Assembly: GCA_015487785.1 (NCBI GenBank)
Contig: WFPC01000055.1
Span: 82,807 to 146,806 of the forward strand
From: Gammaproteobacteria bacterium
GTDB taxonomy: Bacteria; Pseudomonadota; Gammaproteobacteria; S012-40
DNA length: 64,000 nt
Reading direction: 5' to 3'
Numbering within the stretch: the first letter of the stretch is position 1; every line of letters starts with the position of its first letter. The position numbers and the translations under genes are program-made. Below the pieces are notes generated by a model. That model saw only the letters and a program-made list of their open reading frames with translations. It was not told the origin of the DNA and made no database searches. Below, in pieces: positions 45,864 to 54,722 of the stretch.

Positions 45864-47060
45864 GTGAACGATCAGCCCTTATTGCGTGGAACACACCTCC
45901 GGCGCGGCGCCTTGCTGCTCGTGGCAGGCGGGCTGCTGGCCGCCGTGGGCCTGGCCTATGCCGATGGCTGGCGCGACAGCAGCCAGGCACCCAATGCCAT
46001 TACCACCGAGTTGTCGCCCGATGGCCTGCGGGTGGGAGGTATTGCCAATACCCGGCACAACCTCACCATGTCCTACTCCGCCAACCAGGCTATCATGGAC
46101 CCTTACCGCAACAATTATTTCGAAATCTGCGTCTATTGTCATACGCCACACGGGGCCAATTCCACCGCCGCGGCGCCGCTGTGGAACCGGACTATTTCCC
46201 AGCGGACCTACACGCTCTACAGCGCCAACGAGCAGTCTCCCACCATGCTGGGACGGCCCATCACCCAGCCGGGTCCCAATTCATTGACCTGCCTGTCGTG
46301 CCATGATGGCGCCACGGCCATCGACTCGGTCATCAACATGCCCACGCAGTTGACGGGGGCCTACCGGGCGGGTTACCTGAAGGATCAGGAAACCGCGCAG
46401 AACTACGAATTTCTCGATCAGTGGGGCGCCGACGGCAAGAACAAGCTGGTTTCCGAAGGCCTGCTCACCGACGCGCAGTTGGGCGGTGAGGGTCACCGGG
46501 GCCTGACCGGTGGGGATGGGGCCGAGGGCTGTTTTGCCTGCCACAATCCCAATGAATCCTTTGCTGGTGGCACGCCACCGGATTTTTCCGCGTTTGCCAT
46601 CGGCGGTGAGCTGTTGCGGCGCCAGGATGTCAAGGATGCCGACGGCCAGATCGTGAGCTATACCTATGTGGCGGATGTGACTGCCAATGCCGCGCTCAAC
46701 GACGATCATCCCATCGGGGTCAAGTATCCCACCGAATTCGGTCCCGGAGTCGACTACAACGAACCCGATGTCAAGCAGCCCCGCATCGCCTTTTTCGATC
46801 GCAATGGCGACAACCATGCCGACCCCAATGAGATCCGGTTGTACAACTCGGGTGATGGCTACGAAGTGGAATGTGCTTCCTGTCATGATCCCCATGGGGT
46901 ACCGGTGAGTTACAACCGCTTCGGTGCGCCGTCGAAGAATGCAGAGCTGATTCCCAGTTTCCTGCGGGTGGGGGCCTATACCGATAATCGCGTGACCGGC
47001 AACGGTGGCATCAGTGGCAATGCCGGCAGCGAACTCTGCCTGACCTGCCACGTGAAATGA
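45864..47060 (+). CDS. Pentaheme c-type cytochrome
   Basis: About 398 residues from a GTG start preceded by AAGGG; a TTG at 45822 is also open. The signal peptide includes GALLLVAGGLLAAVGLAYA. Five heme sites occur in order: CVYCH, CLSCH, CFACH, CASCH and CLTCH, the last being at the extreme C-terminus. The module NTRHNLTMSY ... CVYCHTPHGA ... APLWNR ... CLSCHDGATAIDS ... NDHPIGV ... CASCHDPHG ... LCLTCHVK is the same as in the tetraheme cytochrome at 15555, with an inserted heme region in the middle. It stands alone with its own promoter, 18 kb from the main cluster. Confidence 0.87.
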   Translation: MNDQPLLRGTHLRRGALLLVAGGLLAAVGLAYADGWRDSSQAPNAITTELSPDGLRVGGIANTRHNLTMSYSANQAIMDPYRNNYFEICVYCHTPHGANSTAAAPLWNRTISQRTYTLYSANEQSPTMLGRPITQPGPNSLTCLSCHDGATAIDSVINMPTQLTGAYRAGYLKDQETAQNYEFLDQWGADGKNKLVSEGLLTDAQLGGEGHRGLTGGDGAEGCFACHNPNESFAGGTPPDFSAFAIGGELLRRQDVKDADGQIVSYTYVADVTANAALNDDHPIGVKYPTEFGPGVDYNEPDVKQPRIAFFDRNGDNHADPNEIRLYNSGDGYEVECASCHDPHGVPVSYNRFGAPSKNAELIPSFLRVGAYTDNRVTGNGGISGNAGSELCLTCHVK

Positions 47061-47061
47061 A

Positions 47062-47085
47062 ACGGGCCGCACAAGCCGGGCCCGT
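47062..47085. terminator. GC-rich hairpin between convergent genes
   Basis: ACGGGCC (47062-47068) pairs with GGCCCGT (47079-47085) directly after the pentaheme stop codon and just before the convergent moeB end. No T-tract follows on either strand, so it is only terminator-like. Confidence 0.4.
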
Positions 47086-47093
47086 GGGTCGTC

Positions 47094-47840
47094 TCAAACG
47101 CGGCTGCAGACCGGGCAGTCGGGGTCCTTGGGCAGTTTCATGGTGCGCCATTCCATGTAATAGGCATCCAACAGCAGCAGGCGGCCGCTGAGGTCCTGTC
47201 CCACGTCCATCAGCACTTTGAGCGCCTCGGTGGCCTGCATGGCGCCAATGATGCCCACTACCGGGGCCAGCACGCCGTTTTGGGTGCAGGTCTCGCCCAG
47301 TTCACCGCTTTCCCTGTAGAGGCAGTGGTAACAGGGGCCGTCTGCCTTGTCGGGGCGGAATACACTGATCTGGCCTTCCATGCGAATGACGGAACCGGAT
47401 ACCAGGGGGGTTTTTTCTTCCACACAGACCCGGTTGAGTTCGAAGCGGGAGGTAAAATTGTCGGTGGTGTCGATCACCACATCGGCGGCTTTTACCTGCT
47501 CGCGCAGGGCGTCGTCTTCCAGGCGGGCATTGATGGGCGTGATCTCAACGTCCGGGTTGAGCGCCGAGAGGGTGTCCACGGCCGATTCCACCTTGGGACG
47601 CTTGATATCGGCGGTGGTGTGCATGATCTGGCGTTGAAGGTTGCTGATTTCCACGTGATCGAAATCACTGATGACGATGTGGCCGACGCCGCTGCTGGCC
47701 AGGTACATGGCCACCGGTGAGCCCAGGCCGCCGGCGCCCAGGATCAGGGCGCGCGAATCGAGCAGTTTCTTCTGGCCCTCGTAATCGACCTGGGGCAGCA
47801 TGATATGACGGTTGTAGCGAGTCAGTTGTTCATTGTCCAT
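47094..47840 (-). CDS. moeB: Molybdopterin-synthase adenylyltransferase MoeB
   Basis: A 248-residue E1-like enzyme. The nucleotide-binding loop is GAGGLG (35-40), followed by DFDHVEISNLQRQ and VIDTTDNFTSRF. Two zinc-binding cysteine pairs are present, CYHC and the C-terminal CPVC. MoeB adenylates the C-terminal glycine of MoaD so that it can be sulfurated for molybdopterin synthesis. ThiF has a similar sequence, but the moaACDE genes nearby favour MoeB. It follows the kelch gene by 3 bases in the same operon. Confidence 0.86.
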   Translation of the reverse strand: MDNEQLTRYNRHIMLPQVDYEGQKKLLDSRALILGAGGLGSPVAMYLASSGVGHIVISDFDHVEISNLQRQIMHTTADIKRPKVESAVDTLSALNPDVEITPINARLEDDALREQVKAADVVIDTTDNFTSRFELNRVCVEEKTPLVSGSVIRMEGQISVFRPDKADGPCYHCLYRESGELGETCTQNGVLAPVVGIIGAMQATEALKVLMDVGQDLSGRLLLLDAYYMEWRTMKLPKDPDCPVCSRV

Positions 47841-47843
47841 AGT

Positions 47844-48773
47844 TCATCCCCAATGGTAGGCAACAACGGAGTTCATCGGTGTGCGGCCATCGTCGGCCCA
47901 GCCGCCGACCAGGTAGAGGGTCTGGTCGATGATGGCCGCGCCCATGGCCGCGCGAGGTAGCGGCATGTCGGGCAGACGATGCCAGCGTTGTTCATTCATG
48001 TCATAATAGGCTGCTCGAGCATGGATATTGTCGGTGCTGAAGCCGCCGATGAACAGCAGCCCATTGCCGACGGCGCACATGACATGGCCGGCAGCGGGCC
48101 AGGGCAGTTTCAAGTCGGGGTCGCGCAGCCACTCACCGGTCGCGGGGTCGTAGGTTTCGAAAAAGTCGAAATTGTTGAAGCCTTCGGGACGGAAGGCGAC
48201 GCCACCGGAGGTGAGGATGCGGCCTTGCTGGCCGACGGCCGCCGCGGCGAAGCGTGGCGTGGGCATGTTGGCGATGGCTTGCCAAGTGGGTTCGCCCGGG
48301 CGCCAGCGCTCGCAGAAGTCGAACCCGGGGTCGGTTTTGGGTCCGCCCAGACAGGCTTCCGGGTGATGACCGCCGAGGATGTAGAACCAGCCGTCGAGTT
48401 CGGTGGCGGCCGGGTAGTCATGGGGTTGCAACATGTCGACACCGGCGCTCCAGGCGTCGTTGGCGGGGTCGTAGACCTCTACGGTGTGCAGGAACTGGAA
48501 ATTGCCGTCGGGTTTTTTGAAACCGCCACCAACGAGGTAGATTTTGTCATCGGCCAGGAAGGCCGCGGTGCCCGAGCGCCGCGTGGGCATGGATGCCAGA
48601 TCCTGCCATTGATCCGTTGCCGGGTCGTAGCAGACCACGCTGTCCAGGCTCTTGAAATCGGGTCCGCCGCCACCGAAAATGTAGAGTTTTCCCTGGTAGG
48701 GGATAACGGGGCTGTGAGATCTGGCGATGGCCAGGGGCGAGAGTTCCCGCCAACTACCGGTTGTGATGCTCAT
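47844..48773 (-). CDS. Kelch-repeat beta-propeller protein
   Basis: 309 residues from the ATG at 48773; the frame is open up to 48866, but those residues have no family character. There is no signal peptide from this start. Kelch repeats with the double glycine are clear: KLYIFGGGGPD, KIYLVGGGFKK, WFYILGGHHPE, RILTSGGVAF, LLFIGGFSTD and LYLVGGWADD, so six blades are expected. Conserved WRxLxPM-type linkers separate them. Function is unknown; a binding or scaffold role is typical. It lies upstream of moeB and is probably co-transcribed. Confidence 0.82.
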   Translation of the reverse strand: MSITTGSWRELSPLAIARSHSPVIPYQGKLYIFGGGGPDFKSLDSVVCYDPATDQWQDLASMPTRRSGTAAFLADDKIYLVGGGFKKPDGNFQFLHTVEVYDPANDAWSAGVDMLQPHDYPAATELDGWFYILGGHHPEACLGGPKTDPGFDFCERWRPGEPTWQAIANMPTPRFAAAAVGQQGRILTSGGVAFRPEGFNNFDFFETYDPATGEWLRDPDLKLPWPAAGHVMCAVGNGLLFIGGFSTDNIHARAAYYDMNEQRWHRLPDMPLPRAAMGAAIIDQTLYLVGGWADDGRTPMNSVVAYHWG

Positions 48774-49271
48774 GATCGTATTGGCTAACTCATTGTAATA
48801 AAAAAGGACAACATTTGCTCGCATTTCCGAAGATATGTCAAGCTCGAAGCTCGGAGAGCGAATCAACGGTAAAAAAAATCGGCCGGGGAACGATAAAGCA
48901 TTAGAGGTTTATTGCCGGAGATCTGTTGGGTTTGAATGAGCGTGGCGCGCAGCGATTAAATCCAGCAGGCTTCTGGAGGGTATAAGCCAAAAAATTTTTA
49001 TGCAGTTGGTATAACCCAAAGGTATGGGCTTAATCTTATCTTAACGAAGCCTTGGCATGATCGACTCACAGGTATGGCACAGCTTGGCTTGGTTTCATAA
49101 GGTGTGTTCCGCTTGTATGGTTAGTCGGTTTGAATTACCCTTGGAAACCAACTGCAGAGGTTGGTTATTATGGAATTGGACGACTGTCGAGGGATCCGAC
49201 GGTGGCCAATCGTTAAAGACATCGATGAGAGAAGGTTGCGGGGGTGTGCAGTGCTGAGTAATGACAAGGCA
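48774..49271. promoter_or_regulatory. Divergent control region between kelch/moeB and moaA
   Basis: About 500 bases of AT-rich sequence between divergent operons. Three related direct repeats occur: GGTATAAGCC (48979), GGTATAACCC (49008) and GGTATGGGC (49021), which could be sites for a regulator such as a molybdate- or oxygen-responsive factor. A run of A and T (AAAAAATTTTT) lies between the first two. No convincing molybdenum-cofactor riboswitch was seen. The 3' part is open in the moaA frame up to 49161. Confidence 0.4.
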
Positions 49272-50357
49272 ATGAGTGAAAAAGTTTCACTGGCTCAAGC
49301 AAGTGAAAAGGGTAGCGATGGCACCTTGGCAACGGCACGCCGCTATGCGCCGCTGCAGGATACTTTCGGGCGCACCTTCGACTACGTGCGTATCGCCATC
49401 ACCGAGAAGTGTAATCTGCGTTGCACCTACTGTATGCCGGAGGAAGGGGTCGATTTCAAGAATGGCGAGCAGATTCTGACTGCCGATGAGATACTCCGCA
49501 CCATCAACGTGCTGGCTGGCATGGGGGTGAAAAAGGTGCGCTTCACCGGTGGTGAGCCGCTGGTGCGCAAGGATATCGTCAAGCTGGTGGAGGGTGCGGC
49601 CAATACGCCCGGCATCAAGTCCGTGCATCTGACCACCAACGGTATCATTTTTCCCAAATATGCCCAACAATTGCGTGATGCCGGCCTGACCGGGGTCAAT
49701 ATCAGCCTGGATACCTTCGATCCCAAGAAATTCAAGGACATCACCCGCCGCGATGGGGAGGAGAAGGTGCTGGCCGCCATTCGTCATGCCATCGAGGTGG
49801 GTTTTCCTCGGGTCAAGGTCAATGCCGTGATCATGCGAGGTTTCAACGACGGTGAGATGAAGCTGTTTACCGAACTCACCAAGGATATGCCGGTCACCGT
49901 GCGCTTCATTGAGTTCATGCCCTTCGATGCCCACCAGATCTGGGAAACCGGGGAATATTTCCTCAGCGCCGAGAGCATGATCAAATACCTGAAGGAAACC
50001 TATCCCGACATCGAGCTGGCTTCGGGCACCCGTACCGAGCACCATATCTTCCAGGTGCCGGGCTATGCCGGCAAGATCGCTATTATTCCGGCCTTTACCC
50101 GCAGCCTGTGCGGTAATTGTTCACGTATTCGACTGACCGCCGACGGTGGTATCCGCAATTGTCTCTATTCGGATCAGGAATACAGTCTGCGTGATCTGCT
50201 GCGCCAGGGTTGTACCGATGACGATATCGTGGCCACCTTCCGCAAGGCTTTCCACGAGAAGGCGCGCGATGGTTTCGAGTCCAAGAAGCGTTCGGCCAGC
50301 AAGGTGTCCACCATCAAGTTCGAGGGTCGGGTCAGCATGACCCAGATTGGTGGCTGA
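49272..50357 (+). CDS. moaA: GTP 3',8-cyclase MoaA
   Basis: 361 residues from the chosen ATG. The radical-SAM cluster motif is CNLRCTYC (C47, C51, C54). The second 4Fe-4S site is CGNC followed by C in GIRNC, and the protein ends in the double glycine needed for activity (TQIGG). MoaA with MoaC converts GTP to cyclic pyranopterin monophosphate, the first step of Moco synthesis. The N-terminal 30 residues before the core (SEKVSLAQASEKGSDGTLAT) are an unusual extension, so the true start may be later. Confidence 0.93.
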   Translation: MSEKVSLAQASEKGSDGTLATARRYAPLQDTFGRTFDYVRIAITEKCNLRCTYCMPEEGVDFKNGEQILTADEILRTINVLAGMGVKKVRFTGGEPLVRKDIVKLVEGAANTPGIKSVHLTTNGIIFPKYAQQLRDAGLTGVNISLDTFDPKKFKDITRRDGEEKVLAAIRHAIEVGFPRVKVNAVIMRGFNDGEMKLFTELTKDMPVTVRFIEFMPFDAHQIWETGEYFLSAESMIKYLKETYPDIELASGTRTEHHIFQVPGYAGKIAIIPAFTRSLCGNCSRIRLTADGGIRNCLYSDQEYSLRDLLRQGCTDDDIVATFRKAFHEKARDGFESKKRSASKVSTIKFEGRVSMTQIGG

Positions 50358-50508
50358 ACCAAAGTTCCCGGGTTTTGGCCCAACCGGCTCAATTCCTGCT
50401 ATAAAGTATAGCGGTCGTGCTGCCGATCCAGGCATGAGCCGCCGGTAACGGCCGGAGTTGACATGAAATCCACCTGAGCCCGTGGGCTCGCGAGCAAGAG
50501 AGAATTTG

Positions 50509-50988
50509 ATGGACAACGAACTGACACATTTCAACGAATCCGGTGAGGCCCATATGGTCGATGTGGGCATGAAGGACATCACGCAGCGTGAGGCGGTGAC
50601 CGAGGGCCGCATCTACATGGAGGCCGATACCCTCAAGCTGATCATGGAAGGTGGGCACAAGAAGGGTGACGTGTTGGGAATCGCCCGCGTGGCTGGCATC
50701 ATGGGAGCCAAGCGCACGCCCGATCTGGTTCCCTTGTGTCATCCCATCCTGATTACCAATGTGGAACTGGATTTGACGCCCGAGCCCGAGACCAACAGTG
50801 TGCATTGTCGTTGCAGCGTGCGTTGTAATGGTCAGACGGGTGTGGAGATGGAAGCCCTGTGTGCCACCCAGGTCGCCTTGCTCACCATCTACGATATGTG
50901 TAAGGCGGTGGACCGGGGCATGCGTATCACCGATGTCCAGCTGTTGGCCAAGTCCGGGGGCAAGTCGGGAACCTGGACGCGCGACTAG
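50509..50988 (+). CDS. moaC: Cyclic pyranopterin monophosphate synthase MoaC
   Basis: A 159-residue enzyme of the first Moco step. Family motifs are present: [28 protein letters not shown], and [20 protein letters not shown] with the catalytic lysine in KSGGKSG. It starts 151 bases after moaA behind AGAGAG; TATAAA at 50400 in that gap is a weak internal promoter candidate. Cytoplasmic. Confidence 0.95.
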   Translation: MDNELTHFNESGEAHMVDVGMKDITQREAVTEGRIYMEADTLKLIMEGGHKKGDVLGIARVAGIMGAKRTPDLVPLCHPILITNVELDLTPEPETNSVHCRCSVRCNGQTGVEMEALCATQVALLTIYDMCKAVDRGMRITDVQLLAKSGGKSGTWTRD

Positions 50989-51004
50989 CATTGTGGGAGT
51001 AGCC

Positions 51005-51235
51005 ATGAAAGTATCAGTCAAATATTTTGCCAACATGCGTGACCGCATGGGGCGTGCCGATGAGACGGTGGAGCTGGACGAGGGCGCCACGGTGGCCAGT
51101 CTGTGGGCCAAGGTGTCCGACGAGCCCATGCCGGAGAACACTTTGATTGCGGTCAACATGGAATACACCAATACCGAGGAAGCCTTGAAGGATGGCGACG
51201 AGGTTGCCTTTTTTCCGCCAGTGACGGGAGGCTGA
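51005..51235 (+). CDS. moaD: Molybdopterin synthase small subunit MoaD
   Basis: A 76-residue ubiquitin-like protein ending in the double glycine (FFPPVTGG) that MoeB adenylates and that carries the thiocarboxylate sulfur. The beta-grasp pattern KVSVKYFANMRDRMG ... VAFFPPVTGG is typical. It is encoded 16 bases after moaC and 4 bases before moaE. Confidence 0.92.
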   Translation: MKVSVKYFANMRDRMGRADETVELDEGATVASLWAKVSDEPMPENTLIAVNMEYTNTEEALKDGDEVAFFPPVTGG

Positions 51236-51239
51236 TGTC

Positions 51240-51701
51240 ATGAAGGTTGTGGTTCAGGAAGCATTGTTCGATCCCTGGGAAGAGGTTCGTAATTACCAGC
51301 AGCAGAATCTGCCCAGGGGCAAGCACGGTGGTTCGGTGATTTTCGTCGGTACCATGCGCGATTTCAACGAGGGCGTGGACGGTATTTCACGCATGTATCT
51401 CGACCATTATCCGGGCATGACCGAGAAGCACATCGAACGGGTGTGTGAAGACGCCATGAACGAATGGGACATCATGGACGCCTATGTGGTGCATCGGGTG
51501 GGCGAGATCAATCCCGACGAGCCCATTGTCCTGGTGGCGGTCTGGTCGCGACATCGTGCCATGGCCTTCGATGCCTGTCGTTTCATCATCAACGACCTGA
51601 AGCATCGCGCGCCGTTCTGGAAGCGCGAGCAACGCCCGGAAGGCGAGCACTGGGTGGAAGGTAATACCGCCGACGAGCGTGCCGCCCGCATCGCCAGTTG
51701 A
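51240..51701 (+). CDS. moaE: Molybdopterin synthase large subunit MoaE
   Basis: A 153-residue catalytic subunit that uses sulfur from MoaD to convert cyclic pyranopterin monophosphate into molybdopterin. Recognised motifs are GSVIFVGTMRDFNEG, the MYLDHYPGM stretch, HRVGEINPDEPIVLVAVWS with SRHRAMAFDAC, and the catalytic lysines in LKHRAPFWKRE. It is the last gene of the moa operon and is followed by a strong terminator. Confidence 0.95.
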   Translation: MKVVVQEALFDPWEEVRNYQQQNLPRGKHGGSVIFVGTMRDFNEGVDGISRMYLDHYPGMTEKHIERVCEDAMNEWDIMDAYVVHRVGEINPDEPIVLVAVWSRHRAMAFDACRFIINDLKHRAPFWKREQRPEGEHWVEGNTADERAARIAS

Positions 51702-51723
51702 TCCTGCGGCGTTTCGTTGTCTG

Positions 51724-51760
51724 AAAACCGCTTCCGGTTCATCGCCGGGAGCGGTTTTTT
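51724..51760 (+). terminator. Rho-independent terminator of the moa operon
   Basis: A 14-bp stem, AAAACCGCTTCCGG (51724-51737) with CCGGGAGCGGTTTT (51745-51758), contains one G-U pair, has a 7-base loop and is followed by T-residues. It can also serve the convergent psiE-like gene. Confidence 0.9.
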
Positions 51761-51775
51761 GTTTGTGGCGGGTGC

Positions 51776-52216
51776 TCAGTCTGGCCGGTTTGGTGAGTCG
51801 GCCTCGGGTTTCTTGCGCTGCATGCGAGGGTAGGGGAAACGCGTGTGGCCATAGCGCAATACCAATACCGCCAGGGCGAGTACCAGGATGGCCGCGGCGA
51901 CGGCGATGATGCGCCACTCGTCCAGGGATTTCATGTCCAGCACCAGGTAACGTGCCAGGGCGATGATGCCGATATAAATGGGGAAGCGCACTGGTAGTTT
52001 GCCAGACTCGAAATAAAGCCCGATCATGGCCAGCACTTCCAGGTAGATGAACAGCAACAGCAGGTCTCCCAGGGTGACCTTGCCGGCTTCGATCATGTGG
52101 AGCACTTCCTGGCCGGCGGCAATGAGCGTGGCGAACATGATCACCACCAGGCCGGTGCGTTCGAAAAACAACAGCGCGAGTTTGTGGTAGGGAGGTTTTT
52201 GCTGGTCGATTTTCAT
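51776..52216 (-). CDS. PsiE-family membrane protein
   Basis: A 146-residue protein with four predicted helices. PsiE-like features are the N-terminal FFERTGLVVIMFATLIAAGQ, the loop MIGLYFESGKLPVRFPIYIG and ALARYLVLD. PsiE was named for phosphate-starvation induction in E. coli; its molecular role is unknown. The ATG at 52216 has GGTGG at ribosome-binding distance, and a GTG three codons earlier is possible. The start is 218 bases from the divergent EAL-HDOD gene. Confidence 0.85.
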   Translation of the reverse strand: MKIDQQKPPYHKLALLFFERTGLVVIMFATLIAAGQEVLHMIEAGKVTLGDLLLLFIYLEVLAMIGLYFESGKLPVRFPIYIGIIALARYLVLDMKSLDEWRIIAVAAAILVLALAVLVLRYGHTRFPYPRMQRKKPEADSPNRPD

Positions 52217-52434
52217 GTTGTCCACCGCGGAATGGAACCGTCATCATAACAGCCTCCGGTGGCTCGTTCATGTAGAGACGGTGCCGTTTTCCCATATTCC
52301 ATCGATATACCATTCTGTGTGCGTGGAAATAATCCATTTCGAAACAGAAGGTTATAGGGAGTTTTTGGTCAAGTGGCCGGGACGGGTGCCGATATGATTA
52401 CTGAGAAAGGTACAGCCCTCCGGAAGGCCATTGG

Positions 52435-53658
52435 ATGAGCCACGACAGCCAGAAGAGTCACGTTTTTGTCGCACGCCAGCCCATCTACGATATCGAACTC
52501 GAGGTCTATGGTTACGAGCTGTTGTATCGTGGCTCGGGGGGACAGGCCGGTGCGCAGGTGGAGGATGCGGACCTGGCCACTTCACAGGTGATGCTGAACA
52601 CCTATATGGAAATTGGCCTGGAGCGTCTGGTGGGTCTGCGCAAGGCCTTCATCAATATTCCCCGCAGTTTCATCGACGGTAGCCTGGATATTCCCTTGAG
52701 CAGACATCAGGTGGTGTTGGAGGTGCTGGAGGATGTGGCACCCGATGCCGAGGTGATCGCGGGCCTGGAGAAACTGGCAAAACGCGGGTTTACTCTGGCG
52801 CTGGATGATTTCGTCTATCGTGTGGGCCTGGAGCCCCTGATCGAGCTGGTGGACCTGGTCAAGGTGGATATCCAGCAAGTGAGCCGCGATGAGTTGCAGC
52901 ATATCGTGAGCAAGCTGAAAGGGCGTCGCATGCGCTTGCTGGCGGAGAAAATCGAGACCCAGGAAGAATTCGATTTTTGTAAGGCGCTGGGCTTCGACTA
53001 TTTCCAGGGCTATTTTCTGGCCAGGCCCAGCGTGATCTCGAAAAAGAAACTGCCCAACAACAAGCTGGTGAATCTGCAATTGCTGGGGCGTTTGCAGGAG
53101 CCCGATGTCAGCTTCGAGGAGCTTGGCGAGTTGGTCAGCAAGGATCCTTCCTTGAGCATCAAGTTGCTCAATTACATCAACTCACCGGTATTTGGTCTGG
53201 CCAAGCCGGTGTCTTCCATCCACCGGGCGCTGGAGTTGCTGGGGCTCAATACCCTCAAGCGCTGGGTGGCGGTGCTGGTGTTGTTTGGCCTGAGCGACAA
53301 GCCCAGCGAGGTTTTTCGCACGGCGCTGATCCGTGCCAAGTTGTGCGAAAGTATTGCCGAGCGGCTGAAGCGGCCCAATGCCGACGAGTATTTCGTTCTG
53401 GGGCTGTTTTCCCTGCTGGATGTGTTACTGGACAACACCATGGAAGAGGTGCTGGGCCTGGTGAAACTGCCCGACAACCTGGCCTCGGCTCTGTTGGCTT
53501 TCGAGGGCGATGAGGGGGAGGTGCTGGCCATGGTGCTGGCCTATGAACAGGCCGACTGGGATGCACTGGCCGGCTTTGCGCTGACCGAGGATGTGCTGAC
53601 CGGCCATTATCTCGATGCCCTGCAATGGGCAGAGGAGGCCATGGTCGATATCCATTGA
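52435..53658 (+). CDS. EAL-HDOD signalling protein (YuxH family)
   Basis: A 407-residue soluble protein with an N-terminal EAL-type domain (about 10-200) and a HDOD domain (about 205-400). The EAL signature is degenerate (YELLYR in place of EAL), and several metal ligands appear replaced, so it is probably not a phosphodiesterase. LALDDFVYRVG and LLAEKIET mark the remaining family pattern, and FDYFQGYFLARP closes the domain. The HDOD part (SKDPSLSIKLLNYINSPVFG and RALELLGLNTLKRW) may mediate protein binding. Function unknown. Confidence 0.85.
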   Translation: MSHDSQKSHVFVARQPIYDIELEVYGYELLYRGSGGQAGAQVEDADLATSQVMLNTYMEIGLERLVGLRKAFINIPRSFIDGSLDIPLSRHQVVLEVLEDVAPDAEVIAGLEKLAKRGFTLALDDFVYRVGLEPLIELVDLVKVDIQQVSRDELQHIVSKLKGRRMRLLAEKIETQEEFDFCKALGFDYFQGYFLARPSVISKKKLPNNKLVNLQLLGRLQEPDVSFEELGELVSKDPSLSIKLLNYINSPVFGLAKPVSSIHRALELLGLNTLKRWVAVLVLFGLSDKPSEVFRTALIRAKLCESIAERLKRPNADEYFVLGLFSLLDVLLDNTMEEVLGLVKLPDNLASALLAFEGDEGEVLAMVLAYEQADWDALAGFALTEDVLTGHYLDALQWAEEAMVDIH

Positions 53659-53685
53659 GCCGGTCTATCCAGGTCCATTCGCGGC

Positions 53686-54708
53686 CTACCGCGGGAGCTG
53701 GCTTATGGTGCTCTGGTAGATCTTGCCCACCCAGTTGTTGAGCACCGCCTCGGCGGTGTCGTGCCAGGTGTTGTGCAGGGCGTTGGTGATCAGTTCCTCG
53801 GGGAAGGGCGGCGCTTCCCGTCCCGCCCGGCGGGCGGTCTTGATCATGTGGGCGTATTCATCCAGGATGGCCTGGCTTCGCAGGCTGAAATAATTCTCGG
53901 GGAAGGGTGGATAATCGTCCCGTTCACCTTGATGGAAGCGCATCACCTCGCGCTTGTATTCCTTCATCAGACTGATCATGTCGTATTCCGGGTGTCCCTG
54001 GAAGAATACCAGGCGAAACTGGTCTTCGCTGACTGCCAGATGCACGCCGGCCTGCTCGCTCTCGGCCAGGATGTGCAGGCCGGCGGCCTCGAATTGTTCA
54101 CGGTCGATCTGGTTGAAGCGGGAATGAGGTACGTCGAACAAGGTGTTGACTCCGGCCACCAGGGGATGATCGCGGCGAACCACTGTGTGACGGTAGACCC
54201 CCCAGCGCTTGGCCGGCAGGCGGCGGCGCTTCTGCCCGTAGCGAAATTGAAGTACCGCGTGGGTGGCCAGGCAGGAACAGATGGTGGAGGTGACATTGTG
54301 ATAGGCCCAGTCCACCACCTCGATCAGGGGTTGCCAGAAGGCCTCGTCGGACAGGTCGGGCTGGCTGACATTGGCGCCGGTGATGATCAGGGCGTCGAGA
54401 CCGTGTGCCTTGATGTCGTCGAAACTCTCGTAGTAACGGTCGATGTGGGCCTGTGCCTTGGGGCTGCGTTCCAGTTCCTCCAGGGTGAACGGGTGCATGT
54501 AGAACTGGGCCACCTGGTTGCTTTCACCCACCAGGCGGAAGAACTGACGTTCGGTGGCGGTGAGGGCGGCGTCGGGCATCATGTTGAGCAGGCCGATGTG
54601 CAGTTCGCGGATGTCCTGGTGAATGGCCTGGTCGCGGCTGAGCACGGTTTCGCCTTCGGCGCGCAGGCGTTCGAAGGTGGGCAGGTCGGTATGGGCGACG
54701 AGTGGCAT
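53686..54708 (-). CDS. metA: Homoserine O-succinyltransferase MetA
   Basis: A 340-residue enzyme of the MetA/HTS family, which acylates homoserine at the entry to methionine synthesis. The nucleophile is C146 in ICSCLATHAVLQF, and the catalytic H239 and E241 lie in FFQGHPEYD. The chain is slightly longer than E. coli MetA (309 residues) at the C-terminus. Whether it uses succinyl- or acetyl-CoA cannot be read with certainty. It lies 14 bases after the P-loop gene on the same strand. Confidence 0.92.
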   Translation of the reverse strand: MPLVAHTDLPTFERLRAEGETVLSRDQAIHQDIRELHIGLLNMMPDAALTATERQFFRLVGESNQVAQFYMHPFTLEELERSPKAQAHIDRYYESFDDIKAHGLDALIITGANVSQPDLSDEAFWQPLIEVVDWAYHNVTSTICSCLATHAVLQFRYGQKRRRLPAKRWGVYRHTVVRRDHPLVAGVNTLFDVPHSRFNQIDREQFEAAGLHILAESEQAGVHLAVSEDQFRLVFFQGHPEYDMISLMKEYKREVMRFHQGERDDYPPFPENYFSLRSQAILDEYAHMIKTARRAGREAPPFPEELITNALHNTWHDTAEAVLNNWVGKIYQSTISQLPR

Positions 54709-54722
54709 GACGATACACTTTC

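Noticed and set aside
48867..49271. Molybdenum-cofactor riboswitch before moaA
   Set aside because: The conserved GC-rich stems of that RNA could not be recognised; the leader is AT-rich with simple repeats.
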